From CAVQBP01 sp964448105 (GTDB taxonomy: Bacteria; Bacteroidota; Ignavibacteria; Ignavibacteriales; Ignavibacteriaceae): DNA of 60,997 nt. Made by a program: the position numbers and the translations under genes. This document shows, piece after piece, positions 34,335 to 43,351 of this stretch. Positions within the stretch are counted from its first letter, which is position 1. Each line of letters opens with the position of its first letter. The DNA lies in contig CAYUVK010000015.1 of the NCBI GenBank assembly GCA_964448105.1, positions 1 to 60,997 of the forward strand. Direction: 5' to 3'. The notes below the pieces were generated by a model. It was not told where the DNA came from, did no database searches, and worked only from the letters and a program-made list of their open reading frames with translations.

Positions 34335-35437
34335 TTAAAATTCCCAAGCACATCCAGCAGTTAAAACCATATAAAGCCGGGAAGCCTATTGAAGAATTAA
34401 TGCGGGAAAAGAATATTCAAAAGGTTGTTAAGCTGGCATCAAATGAAAATCCTTTAGGACCATCTCCCAAAGCGGTAGAAGCAATCAAGAATCATTTAAA
34501 AGATTTACATCGATATCCAAATCCTTCAAGCTATAAACTTGTTAATGCTATTGCTGAAAAGTATAACAAAAAACCTGAGCAAATAATCTGTTCCGATGGT
34601 TCCGATTCGTTAATACAGTATATAATTGCTGCTTTCAGCAGTGAAGGGGATGAGCTATTATCTTCCGAAGGAACTTTTATCGGCTGGTATGTAAATGTGA
34701 ATAAGTTCGGAAGAAGATCAAAAGTAATTCCTTTAAAAGAATATCATTATGACTTAAATGGAATTTTAAATAATGTTACTGAAAAAACAAAGATTATTTA
34801 TTTGGCAAATCCTAATAACCCAACCGGAACCATATTTACTAAAAAGGAATTCAAATATTTTATTAATAAAATACCTAAAAATATCCTTGTAATTTTAGAT
34901 GAAGCATATACGATATATTCACAATCCAACCCGGATTATCCTAATGGATTTGAATATGAATTTGAAAATCTTATCGTGCTGAGGACTCTCTCAAAATCTT
35001 TTGGACTAGCCGGTTTAAGAATCGGTTTTGCAGTAGGTCATGTTGAATTAATTAAAGAATTATATAAGATCAGATTACCATTTGAACCAAACAGATTAGC
35101 ACAAGAAGCAGCAATTGCTTCTTTAAGTGATGATGATTTTATTTGTAAAACCATTGAGACTAATAAAGAATCATTAAATATGATGGAAAAGAAGTTCAAA
35201 GAATTAAAAATTAATTATATTTCAACATCAGCTAATTTTTATCTCTTACTATTTCCCAGTGATAAATATGCAAAAGCATTTAACATAGAATGTTTGAATA
35301 GAGGACTAATTTTAAGATATTTAGATTCATTCGGAATAGAAAATGGAATTAGGATTAATTCGGGAACTAAAGAGGAAACTATTTTTGCCTTAAATGTTAT
35401 ATCGGAAGTTCAAAATACATTAACGAAGAAGGCTTAA
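34331..35437 (+). CDS. HisC-family aminotransferase, probably aromatic amino acid aminotransferase
   Basis: About 368 residues from the ATG at 34331 (ATGA overlap with hmgA; an ATG at 34319 would add four residues). Fold-type I PLP enzyme: ASNENPLGPSP near the N-terminus, NPNNPTGT, DEAYTIY and the PLP-lysine segment LRTLSKSFGLAGLRIG are those of histidinol-phosphate aminotransferases. Members of this family also transaminate tyrosine and phenylalanine. With homogentisate dioxygenase in front and fumarylacetoacetase behind, it most likely makes 4-hydroxyphenylpyruvate from tyrosine. No other his genes are in the window. Confidence 0.88.
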   Translation: MIKIPKHIQQLKPYKAGKPIEELMREKNIQKVVKLASNENPLGPSPKAVEAIKNHLKDLHRYPNPSSYKLVNAIAEKYNKKPEQIICSDGSDSLIQYIIAAFSSEGDELLSSEGTFIGWYVNVNKFGRRSKVIPLKEYHYDLNGILNNVTEKTKIIYLANPNNPTGTIFTKKEFKYFINKIPKNILVILDEAYTIYSQSNPDYPNGFEYEFENLIVLRTLSKSFGLAGLRIGFAVGHVELIKELYKIRLPFEPNRLAQEAAIASLSDDDFICKTIETNKESLNMMEKKFKELKINYISTSANFYLLLFPSDKYAKAFNIECLNRGLILRYLDSFGIENGIRINSGTKEETIFALNVISEVQNTLTKKA

Positions 35438-35542
35438 ACTTATTAACATATTTTTTGAATATTCACATTTTATTAACATAAATTATAACATTAGACAAAT
35501 AACCTAAATATATATAAAACAACCAAATAACCAGATTATTTT

Positions 35543-36562
35543 ATGAAATTATTAACTTATAAACAGAATACTGATCCACGTGTGGGAATCTACTATAACA
35601 ATTTAATTTATGATGTTAGGAATTGTGCGGAATACCTAAAAATGGAAACGCCCTCGTTTATTGAACAAATAATCAACGAATGGGAGCATTGGTTGAGTGA
35701 ATTAAATATTATTTTTGATGAAATAAAAAAAGGGAAAATAACTACCCTGATACAACGGGAGCATGTTGAAATTCTTGCTCCTTTACCTCATCCTACTTCT
35801 TGCAGGGATGCTTATGCATTTAGACAGCATGTTGTTACTGCCAGGAGAAATAGAGGCGCTGAAATGATTCCTGAATTCGATCAATTTCCCGTATTTTATT
35901 TCACTAATCATAATGCAATTTTCGGCGAAGGAGAAATTGTTGTTGAAGAAGATCATCTGCAGAAATTAGATTTTGAACTTGAAGCGGCAATAGTAATCGG
36001 TAAAAGATGTAAAAATATTTCCTCCAAGGATGCCGATTCATATATTGCCGGCTATACAATTATGAATGATCTCTCTGCAAGAAAGCTTCAAATGGAAGAG
36101 ATGAAGATGAACTTAGGCCCGGCTAAAGGAAAAGATTTTGCTACTTTAATTGGTCCTTACCTGGTTACGGTAGATGAACTGGAAAAAAACAAAATTGAAA
36201 CTCCATCAGGAAATAAATATGATTTAAAGATGACAGCTAAACATAATGGTAAATTAATTTCCCAAGGAAATTTAAAGGATATGAATTGGACATTTGCAGA
36301 AATTATTGAAAGAGCATCATATGGAGTTGAATTATATCCGGGAGATGTTATTGGATCGGGAACTGTCGGTACTGGTTGCTATCTCGAATTGAATGGAACC
36401 CTGGCTTTGGAAGCTAAAGAGAAAGGAGAAGAATTTATTCCAACCTGGCTTAAAGAAGGAGATACAATTGAACTTGAAATAGATGGACTTGGTATTCTTA
36501 AAAATAAAATTGTTAAAGCAAAAAATAGTTATTCTATTTTAGCAAAGAAAAAAAAGATATAA
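35543..36562 (+). CDS. Fumarylacetoacetate hydrolase family protein
   Basis: 339 residues. The FAH fold is shown by the metal-binding acidic residues in QKLDFELEAAIVIGK and GYTIMNDLSARKLQ, and by GPAKGKDFATLIGPYLVT and GDVIGSGTVGTGCYLELNG. In this context the reaction should be fumarylacetoacetate to fumarate and acetoacetate, the last step of tyrosine ring degradation. It overlaps the flavin reductase gene by one base. A maleylacetoacetate isomerase gene is not visible nearby. Confidence 0.92.
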   Translation: MKLLTYKQNTDPRVGIYYNNLIYDVRNCAEYLKMETPSFIEQIINEWEHWLSELNIIFDEIKKGKITTLIQREHVEILAPLPHPTSCRDAYAFRQHVVTARRNRGAEMIPEFDQFPVFYFTNHNAIFGEGEIVVEEDHLQKLDFELEAAIVIGKRCKNISSKDADSYIAGYTIMNDLSARKLQMEEMKMNLGPAKGKDFATLIGPYLVTVDELEKNKIETPSGNKYDLKMTAKHNGKLISQGNLKDMNWTFAEIIERASYGVELYPGDVIGSGTVGTGCYLELNGTLALEAKEKGEEFIPTWLKEGDTIELEIDGLGILKNKIVKAKNSYSILAKKKKI

Positions 36563-37533
36563 TGTTTCATTACGTACCAAAAGATTTAAGCGTTAGAGAA
36601 GTTCACAGATTATTAATAGGAGGGGTAGGGCCGCGTCCAATAGCACTCGTTTCCACTTTATCTGAAGAAGGGATCCCAAATTTAACTCCGTTTTCTTTTT
36701 TTAATGCATTTGGGGCAAACCCGCCGGTAATTGCTTTTTCACCTTCACGAAGAGGAAGAGATGCATCTTTTAAAGACACTTATTATAATCTAATTAGAAT
36801 GAAAGAATGCGTAATTCAAGTAGTTACATATTCTATAGTTGAACAGGTTAATTTAGCATCAACGGAATATCCTTCCGAAATAAATGAATTTATAAAAAGC
36901 GGGTTGACCCCAATTGATTCCGATATTGTTATGCCTAAAAGAGTAAAAGAATCTCCTTTCCAGATGGAATGCAAGCTGCTCAAAATGGAAAGCTTTGGAG
37001 AAGGGGGAAGTTCGGCTAATATAGCAATTTGTGAAGTTTTAAAATTTCATATTGCCGAAGATATTTTTAAAGACGGAATTATTCATCCCGAGCTTATCGA
37101 TTTAGTTGGCAGAATGTCGGCAAATTTCTATACAAGAGCTAAAGGTTCAATATTTGAAACCGAACAGCCAAGGCAAAGGAAATGTATTGGTTATGATTCT
37201 TTACCTGAAATTATAAAAAACTCGTTTATTTATTCCGGAAATAATTTGGGAAAGTTTGCCGCCGCCGATAAAATTCCGGCTGATAATGAAGTCCTTCTTT
37301 TTATTGAAGAAATAAAAAAGGAATCCATAAAAGATTTTGAATCAACCGAAGAAGCTTTTTACAGATATAAACAGCAGAATAATTACAAAAATATGCTGAA
37401 GGCTGCGTTAAACCTAATTGAAGAAAATCATCCTAAAAGTAAAATGTTTCTTGAACTTTCTGCAAAATTTGCTATTGAAAATGATGATAACGATTTTGCA
37501 TGGAAGACTGCTTTATATGTAAATAAAATCTAA
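36562..37533 (+). CDS. Flavin reductase family protein with C-terminal extension
   Basis: 323 residues. The first about 200 form an FMN-binding split-barrel of the flavin-reductase type (HRLLIGGVGPRPIALVST, PFSFFNAFGANPPVIAFSPS). The last about 100 residues are helical and have no domain I recognise. In Bacteroidota such genes often lie in aromatic amino acid degradation clusters, but the role is not defined. Coupled to the FAH gene by TAATG, so it is expressed with it. Confidence 0.85.
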   Translation: MFHYVPKDLSVREVHRLLIGGVGPRPIALVSTLSEEGIPNLTPFSFFNAFGANPPVIAFSPSRRGRDASFKDTYYNLIRMKECVIQVVTYSIVEQVNLASTEYPSEINEFIKSGLTPIDSDIVMPKRVKESPFQMECKLLKMESFGEGGSSANIAICEVLKFHIAEDIFKDGIIHPELIDLVGRMSANFYTRAKGSIFETEQPRQRKCIGYDSLPEIIKNSFIYSGNNLGKFAAADKIPADNEVLLFIEEIKKESIKDFESTEEAFYRYKQQNNYKNMLKAALNLIEENHPKSKMFLELSAKFAIENDDNDFAWKTALYVNKI

Positions 37534-37548
37534 TAGTAATTTATAACT

Positions 37549-37575
37549 AAAGTATACAAAAGTATACGAAAGTAT
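37549..37575. repeat. AAAGTATAC direct repeat, 10-bp period
   Basis: AAAGTATAC at 37549-37557 and 37559-37567, and AAAGTAT at 37569-37575: three units spaced exactly 10 bases. The words are akin to those around the S23 element. It lies 15 bases after the flavin reductase stop. Confidence 0.65.
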
Positions 37576-37602
37576 TTTATATGGGTGACCTAAAATTCAA
37601 AA

Positions 37603-37676
37603 TGTCATTTCGACCAAAGGGAGAAATCTCCATTTAGAATAGATTTCTCGGTCGAAGAATCCCTCGAAATGATACA
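37603..37676. repeat. TGTCATTTCGA...TCGAAATGA palindromic element
   Basis: Outer arms TCATTTCGA (37605-37613) and TCGAAATGA (37664-37672) are perfect complements; inner arms GAGAAATCT (37621-37629) and AGATTTCTC (37641-37649) likewise; CGACC/GGTCG pair in between. A degenerate copy lies at 31965-32041. I recall such elements as common dispersed repeats in Bacteroidota/Ignavibacteria genomes. Confidence 0.75.
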
Positions 37677-37768
37677 CCCTTACTTTTTTGATCGTCTTAG
37701 TATGTGAGATTAAATGCTATTAAGATTACTATCTCTAATTTGTATAAAGTAATAAAGTAATTTAAAAA

Positions 37769-39727
37769 ATGAAAAAACCAATATGGATTCCACCTGCTGA
37801 ACGGGTGCACCATTCCAATATGTCTGCTTTTATGAGATATGTGGAGCAGATATTGAAAAAGCCTATTGGTAACTATGATGAGTTATATAATTGGTCAGTT
37901 ACGGATGTCGAAGAATTCTGGAAATCTATCTGGGTTATTGCCGGGGTAATACATTCGAAAAAATATAATAGAATTCTTTCCGAAAGAAAAATGCCCGGTG
38001 CAAAATGGTTTGAAGGTGCCGAATTAAATTTTGCTGAAAATTTACTAAAATTCCGGGATCTCCATACTGCATTAATAAGCTCAAGGGAAGATAAACCAAC
38101 AATAAGAATAAATTATTCGGAATTATACGGTTATGTTGCATCTTGTGCTGACGGATTAAAGAGATTAGGAGTAAAAAAAGGGGACAGGATAGCAGGTTTT
38201 ATTACGAATATACCGGAAGCAGTTATCGGTATGTTAGCTGCAACAAGTATTGGGGCAATCTGGTCTTCTGCTTCACCGGATTTCGGTTTACAGGGGATTC
38301 TAGACCGGTTCAGCCAGATCAAACCAAAAATTTTATTTGCTGTTGAAGCTTATCAATATAATGGTAAAATAATAGACTGCAGGGAAAAAATAGAAAAGAT
38401 CGCAGCAAATATTCCCGAAATAGAAAAAATTATACTTGTTTCACATTTCTTTGATTTTAATTCTACAGAAAAAAAAGAAACTATAATAAAAAATTCTGTT
38501 CGCTTTTCCGATTTAATTTCTAATCATGTTAATGGAATTGAATTCGAACAGGTTCCATTCGAACATCCGGCATTTATTATGTATTCTTCGGGTACAACTG
38601 GAATCCCCAAATGTATTGTCCATAGTGTGGGCGGTACATTGCTTCAGCATTTTAAAGAGCTTTCGCTCCATACAAACTTAACACGTCACGACATTATTAC
38701 ATATTACACAACCTGCGGATGGATGATGTGGAACTGGTTAATTAGTTCATTAAATATTGGAGCGACAATTTTTTTATATGACGGGAGCCCAGCATATCCG
38801 AATTTGAATTTTCTTTGGGAAAAGATAGAAGAAGAAAAAATTACAATTTTTGGTACCAGTCCAAAGTTTTTAAGTATCTGCCAAAAATCGAATCTAGTTC
38901 CTAAAGAAAAATTCGATTTATCTAAATTAAAGACTATATTATCTACTGGTTCCCCTTTATCCGAAGAAAATTTTAATTATGTATATGCGAACATTAAAAA
39001 TGATATCCAGTTATCTTCCATTTCCGGCGGAACAGATATAATATCCTGTTTTATGCTTGGAAATCCGGTTCTGCCTGTTTATTCAGGTGAAATTCAAGGC
39101 AGGGGATTAGGAATGAAAGTGCAGGCTTTTAATGAAAAAGGTGAACCTGTAATTGAGGAAAAAGGAGAGCTGGTTTGCACCGAACCTTTCCCTTCAATGC
39201 CCGTTTATTTCTGGAATGATCCGGATAAAGGAAAATATAAATCTGCTTACTTTGAATATTATCCCGGGGTATGGCGACATGGCGATTTTATAAAAATTAC
39301 TGAAAACGGGGGAGTTATTATTTACGGTAGATCTGATGCAACTTTAAACCCGGGCGGAGTAAGGATTGGGACCGCTGAAATATATAGGATAGTCGAAGCA
39401 ATGGATGAAGTTACTGAAAGTATTGTTGTCGGACAAAATTATAAAAATGATGTAAGGATTATTCTTTTTGTTGTTTTAAAAGAGGGCTTAACTTTATCAA
39501 AAGATTTAACTGATAAAATAAAATTAAATATTCGGACATCTACTACTCACCGGCACGTTCCAGCAAAAGTTATTCAGATACAAGAAGTACCAAGAACAAT
39601 AAGCGGAAAAAAGGTCGAAATTGCCGTGACAAGGATAATTCATGGTGAGAAGATTAAAAACAAAGATGCGTTGATAAATCCTGGTTCTATAAAACAGTTT
39701 ATAGGATTAAAGGAATTGGAAAACTGA
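37769..39727 (+). CDS. Acetoacetyl-CoA synthetase
   Basis: 652 residues, an ANL-family adenylating enzyme: acetoacetate + ATP + CoA to acetoacetyl-CoA. The AMP-binding P-loop is YSSGTTGIPK. The N-terminal PGAKWFEGAELNFAENLL is characteristic of acetoacetate-CoA ligases as opposed to acetyl-CoA synthetases, and the hinge and Lys segment ends in GKKVEIAVTRII. It follows the tyrosine degradation genes and would use the acetoacetate released by the FAH protein, joining the pathway to beta-oxidation or the TCA cycle. A strong inverted repeat follows its stop. Confidence 0.94.
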   Translation: MKKPIWIPPAERVHHSNMSAFMRYVEQILKKPIGNYDELYNWSVTDVEEFWKSIWVIAGVIHSKKYNRILSERKMPGAKWFEGAELNFAENLLKFRDLHTALISSREDKPTIRINYSELYGYVASCADGLKRLGVKKGDRIAGFITNIPEAVIGMLAATSIGAIWSSASPDFGLQGILDRFSQIKPKILFAVEAYQYNGKIIDCREKIEKIAANIPEIEKIILVSHFFDFNSTEKKETIIKNSVRFSDLISNHVNGIEFEQVPFEHPAFIMYSSGTTGIPKCIVHSVGGTLLQHFKELSLHTNLTRHDIITYYTTCGWMMWNWLISSLNIGATIFLYDGSPAYPNLNFLWEKIEEEKITIFGTSPKFLSICQKSNLVPKEKFDLSKLKTILSTGSPLSEENFNYVYANIKNDIQLSSISGGTDIISCFMLGNPVLPVYSGEIQGRGLGMKVQAFNEKGEPVIEEKGELVCTEPFPSMPVYFWNDPDKGKYKSAYFEYYPGVWRHGDFIKITENGGVIIYGRSDATLNPGGVRIGTAEIYRIVEAMDEVTESIVVGQNYKNDVRIILFVVLKEGLTLSKDLTDKIKLNIRTSTTHRHVPAKVIQIQEVPRTISGKKVEIAVTRIIHGEKIKNKDALINPGSIKQFIGLKELEN

Positions 39728-39774
39728 AAGTCAAAATTCAATAGCAATTGGCTTTATCTTTTATATTCCTCAAT

Positions 39775-39825
39775 ACTAAAGAAAACTCTCTGTAGCTCCG
39801 TTTCTTTTTTAGAGTTTTCTTTGGT
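39775..39825 (+). terminator. Long hairpin after acetoacetyl-CoA synthetase
   Basis: AAAGAAAACTCT (39778-39789) and AGAGTTTTCTTT (39811-39822) are perfect 12-bp complements; the pairing extends by one GU and two Watson-Crick pairs to 39775 and 39825. The loop is 21 bases with a T-rich end. It begins about 50 bases after the stop codon. Confidence 0.65.
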
Positions 39826-39932
39826 TAACTACTTTTCATTGAAAATCTAATTAAAAAAATCAGATTTCATTTTGTCTAATTAACAAATTTTTCTATTTTA
39901 TCTTTTCATTTTTTAGTTTATAACGGAGGAGT

Positions 39933-40289
39933 ATGATTTCGAATTTTTCAAAGGAAATCCATAAAGATATTATAGTTGAAATTGTTGAATTATCCAGGGC
40001 TACCGTAAAAGAATCACAGGAGTTTAAAAACATTTTAATAGAGGATATTGGAAATAATTTTTTAAAATTTGTTGTCGATTTTGAAGATTGTGAATTCATT
40101 GATTCAACTTTTTTAAGTACTCTTGTAACAACATTAAAACTATTAATTAAAAAAGGCGGTAATTTAAAATTATCATCAATAAATCCTGAAGTTCAATCAT
40201 TACTTGAATTAACAGGAACCCACAGGGTATTTGAAATTTTTAAAACTAAAAAAGAAGCTATACAAAGCTACGTAGATAACAACAGTTAA
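39933..40289 (+). CDS. STAS domain protein (anti-sigma-factor antagonist type)
   Basis: 118 residues, a single STAS domain. Typical strands and the loop DFEDCEFIDSTFLSTLV (about 49-65) are visible, where Ser in D-S-T is the usual phosphorylation site of SpoIIAA/RsbV-type antagonists. GGAGGAG sits in front of the ATG. A second STAS gene follows after 27 bases. No anti-sigma kinase or phosphatase partner is in the window. Confidence 0.88.
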   Translation: MISNFSKEIHKDIIVEIVELSRATVKESQEFKNILIEDIGNNFLKFVVDFEDCEFIDSTFLSTLVTTLKLLIKKGGNLKLSSINPEVQSLLELTGTHRVFEIFKTKKEAIQSYVDNNS

Positions 40290-40316
40290 TAATATTTTTT
40301 CCTTTAAAGGGGCAAA

Positions 40317-40658
40317 ATGAATTTTAGTTCTGAAGTAAAGGGTGACATTTTAATTGAAAAATTGAATTTGAAGAGACCAAGCACTAAAGAAGCGGGGGAA
40401 TTAAAAACACTGCTTTTGGATAAAATAAATAACGGTGCTAAAAAAGTTTTAATAGACTTAAGCAGCTGTGAATACATGAATTCATCTTTTTTAGGTACTA
40501 TTATTTTTATATATAAAACACTATCGGAATCCGGTGGTCAATTGAAACTTGTAACATCCCAAACAGATATTAAAATATTATTGGAAATAACAGGTGTGGA
40601 AAAATTTATCGAAGCTTATGAAACTAAAAAAAAGGCATTGAACAGCTTTAAAAAATAG
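40317..40658 (+). CDS. STAS domain protein, paralogue of the preceding gene
   Basis: 113 residues. Aligns with its neighbour along the whole length (SCEYMNSSFLGTIIFIYKTL against DCEFIDSTFLSTLVTTLKLL), so the pair came from a tandem duplication. The loop reads N-S-S in place of D-S-T; the phosphorylatable serine is kept but its preceding residue is changed. AAAGGGG precedes the ATG. Both probably act in a partner-switching pathway. Confidence 0.88.
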   Translation: MNFSSEVKGDILIEKLNLKRPSTKEAGELKTLLLDKINNGAKKVLIDLSSCEYMNSSFLGTIIFIYKTLSESGGQLKLVTSQTDIKILLEITGVEKFIEAYETKKKALNSFKK

Positions 40659-40791
40659 TTTTATTCAATTAGTTGGTATCAATAAACTAAAGAAATTATA
40701 AAAAATATATTAGTTCTCGCTATATCCTTGTACCTTTATTTCCAATATTCTTCTATGAAATCATAAATATTTGGGTACTGAAAAGCTAATG

Positions 40792-41913
40792 ATGAAACTC
40801 TTACTTGTTCCTAACACTTATAAAGAAGTCGCTGACTCACTTCAAGTTGCTAATCTTTTTTTTAAATACTTAAAAAAAGATAATAGAATAAAAATTATTA
40901 AAAAACCAATCTCTGACGGGGGAGATGCATTTTTAAATATATGTAAAAATAATTTTAGGTTAAAAAGTATATCTTATGAAATAACAAGAGGTTATAACAA
41001 TGAACTAATGCCAGTTGAAATAGCATATGATGAAAAAAAATCAACTGTTTATGTTGAATCGGCAGAAATTTTAGGATTAAAAGTAATACCCCAAAATGAG
41101 AGAAATCCATCAGTCATCAATTCAAAAGGTTTGGGTGATTTATTACAGATTCTTAAGAAAGAAGCAGAAGCAAAAAAATTAAATATTAACAAAATATATG
41201 TCGGAATTGGCGGTACGGGAACTAATGATTTAGCTTTGGGAGCATGTTCCCGTTTCGGTTTAAGAATTTTTAATGATTATAATGAATTAGAAATACAACC
41301 TATCAATTATCATAAAGTGAAAAGAATTGAGTGGCATGAACAAAATTTTCCATTCAGGATTATAACTATAATAGATGTTAATAATAAACTACTAGGCAAA
41401 ACCGGGGCGACTCTAATCTTTGGAAAGCAAAAAGGTGCTAACAATGAAGAATTAAAAATAATAGAAAAAGGTTTTGAAAACATTATTAGCATTCTTATAA
41501 AAATGGGAATTATTGATTCTGCAGATAATTTCTCAGGTGCAGGAGGTGGGTTGGCTGCCGGTTTATCAATATTTTTTAATGCTGAATATAAGAAAGCTAA
41601 AGATTTTATTTTGGAAGATCTTGGAATCGGCAAATTTAAAAATGAAGTTGATTATGTTGTGACAGGAGAAGGTTCTTTTGATACACAAAGTCTAATGGAA
41701 AAAGGGAGCGGAATTATAATTGACGTTTTTCAAAATTCAGCAAAAAAAATATTTCTTGTTTGCGGTAAAATTGATTCGGAAGTAAAAGAAAAGCTGAATG
41801 AAAAAATATGTTGCATTGAATTATCTAAATATTTTAATTCAACCAAGGAATCAATTGAAAATTTTGAAAAGGGGATTGAGCTTGCTTGCAGAGAAATAAT
41901 GAAAAATTTATAA
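40792..41913 (+). CDS. Glycerate kinase
   Basis: 373 residues from the ATG at 40792 (an ATG just before it and a TTG at 40771 are alternatives; MKLLLVPNTYK matches the family N-terminus). Glycerate kinase type II (GarK/GlxK): motifs PISDGGDAF, GIGGTGTNDLALGA, GAGGGLAAGL and VVTGEGSFDTQSLMEKG correspond to the family's SDGGEG, GGSATND, GAAGGLG and TGEGRID segments, though each is somewhat diverged. Converts D-glycerate to 2- or 3-phosphoglycerate. Single gene, no Shine-Dalgarno sequence seen. Confidence 0.88.
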   Translation: MKLLLVPNTYKEVADSLQVANLFFKYLKKDNRIKIIKKPISDGGDAFLNICKNNFRLKSISYEITRGYNNELMPVEIAYDEKKSTVYVESAEILGLKVIPQNERNPSVINSKGLGDLLQILKKEAEAKKLNINKIYVGIGGTGTNDLALGACSRFGLRIFNDYNELEIQPINYHKVKRIEWHEQNFPFRIITIIDVNNKLLGKTGATLIFGKQKGANNEELKIIEKGFENIISILIKMGIIDSADNFSGAGGGLAAGLSIFFNAEYKKAKDFILEDLGIGKFKNEVDYVVTGEGSFDTQSLMEKGSGIIIDVFQNSAKKIFLVCGKIDSEVKEKLNEKICCIELSKYFNSTKESIENFEKGIELACREIMKNL

Positions 41914-42032
41914 CCAAGATTGATGATTCATAATTAAAATCTGCTCAAAAATTTATTATTTTATCCAGCCTTAAAATTTATTAAATTAAACATAATTACA
42001 ATCAATTTATTTTGAATTAAAAAAGGATTTAA

Positions 42033-42872
42033 ATGAAACAGTATTTAGATCTTGTACGGCTGGTTATGGATGAGGGTGTAAGAAAACCTTCGCGAACCGG
42101 GATTGATACAATTTCATATTTTGGGGCTTTTTATAGAGTTGATCTTTCAAAAGGATTTCCTCTTCTTACAACAAAAAAGATGGAATGGAAATCATTACTT
42201 TATGAAGTATTGTGGTATCTGTCGGGAGAAAATCATATTAGGAATTTACAGAAACATACAAAAATTTGGAATGCATGGGCAGATGAGAATGGTAATCTTG
42301 AAACAGCATATGGCTATTATTGGCGGCATTTCCCGAGTGCTCAAAAAGATGAAAATGGGAATTGGAATGTAACGGAAGTCGACCAGATACAATATGTAAC
42401 AGATGAATTGAAAAGAAAACCTTACAGCAGAAGGCTGGTTGTAACTGCCTGGGAACCGGGTAATGCAACAAAGAGCAAGCTGCCTCCATGTCATTACAGT
42501 TTTGCTTTTAATGTAAATGATGGTAAACTAAATTGTCATTTAACCCAGCGTTCCGGCGATATTGCTTTGGGGATTCCCTTTAATCTTGCTGCTTATTCAA
42601 TTTTAACCCAGATAATTGCTCAGGAAGTCGGATTGGATTTAGGATTTTTTGCTCATACTATAATTGATGCACACATTTATGTCGGAGATGAAGGAACTCC
42701 CAACGAAAAATATGATCATCTTGAAGGATTGAAAGAACAATTAAAACGCAAACCGCTGCCATTGCCGACTCTAAAGATTGCTAAGAAACCTATTGATGAA
42801 TTGGAATTTGAAGACTTTGAACTTATAAATTATCAATATTATGATAAGATAAAGTTCGAGGTTGCTGTTTGA
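42033..42872 (+). CDS. thyA: Thymidylate synthase
   Basis: 279 residues, folate-dependent dUMP methylation to dTMP. Contains the phosphate-binding RTGIDT region near residue 21, the nucleophilic cysteine in LPPCHYSF, QRSGDIALGIPFNLAAY and the terminal AV. AAAAAGGATT precedes the ATG. Its stop overlaps the folA start (TTGA), a natural pairing because the reaction oxidises the folate that DHFR recycles. Confidence 0.98.
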   Translation: MKQYLDLVRLVMDEGVRKPSRTGIDTISYFGAFYRVDLSKGFPLLTTKKMEWKSLLYEVLWYLSGENHIRNLQKHTKIWNAWADENGNLETAYGYYWRHFPSAQKDENGNWNVTEVDQIQYVTDELKRKPYSRRLVVTAWEPGNATKSKLPPCHYSFAFNVNDGKLNCHLTQRSGDIALGIPFNLAAYSILTQIIAQEVGLDLGFFAHTIIDAHIYVGDEGTPNEKYDHLEGLKEQLKRKPLPLPTLKIAKKPIDELEFEDFELINYQYYDKIKFEVAV

Positions 42873-43348
42873 AAAAAATTATAATTTCGGCTGTCGCAAA
42901 AAACGGAGTTATCGGAAGATCCAACGGTGAAATGCCCTGGCACGTTAAAGAGGAATTCCAGCACTTTAAAAAAACCACACTCGGTTTTCCAATTATTATG
43001 GGAAGAAAATCTTTTGACGCATTGGGTAATCCTCTTAAAGATAGATTAAATGTTGTAATTACAAATAATCTGAAATTGAATTTACCCTTTGATGGGGTAA
43101 AGATATTTCATAGTTTAAAGAAAGCAGTTGATTTTTTTCAATCTGAAAAATTGGACAAAATTTTTATTATTGGCGGCGGTGAAATTTTTAAGCAAGCAAT
43201 AAATTTTGCCGATGAAATGATAATTTCAATTATGGACTTTGAAGCCGAAGGAGATGTGGTTTTTCCAGAAATAGATAAAAAAGTTTGGAAAGTCACTTCA
43301 AGAGATAAAAAAGAGCAGTTTGAAATAATATATTATGTAAGAAAGTAG
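42869..43348 (+). CDS. folA: Dihydrofolate reductase
   Basis: 159 residues starting at a TTG that overlaps the thyA stop (TTGA, 4 bases). NADPH-dependent. IGRSNGEMPWHVKEEFQHFKK holds the Trp and substrate-binding acidic residue (Glu at the usual Asp/Glu position), followed by PIIMGRKSFDALG and FIIGGGEIFKQAI. Expression should depend on thyA translation. mutL follows within four bases. Confidence 0.96.
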   Translation: MKKIIISAVAKNGVIGRSNGEMPWHVKEEFQHFKKTTLGFPIIMGRKSFDALGNPLKDRLNVVITNNLKLNLPFDGVKIFHSLKKAVDFFQSEKLDKIFIIGGGEIFKQAINFADEMIISIMDFEAEGDVVFPEIDKKVWKVTSRDKKEQFEIIYYVRK

Positions 43349-43351
43349 CTG

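Noticed and set aside
34331..35437. Start of a histidine biosynthesis operon
   Set aside because: No other his gene is adjacent; the gene is embedded in aromatic catabolism genes.
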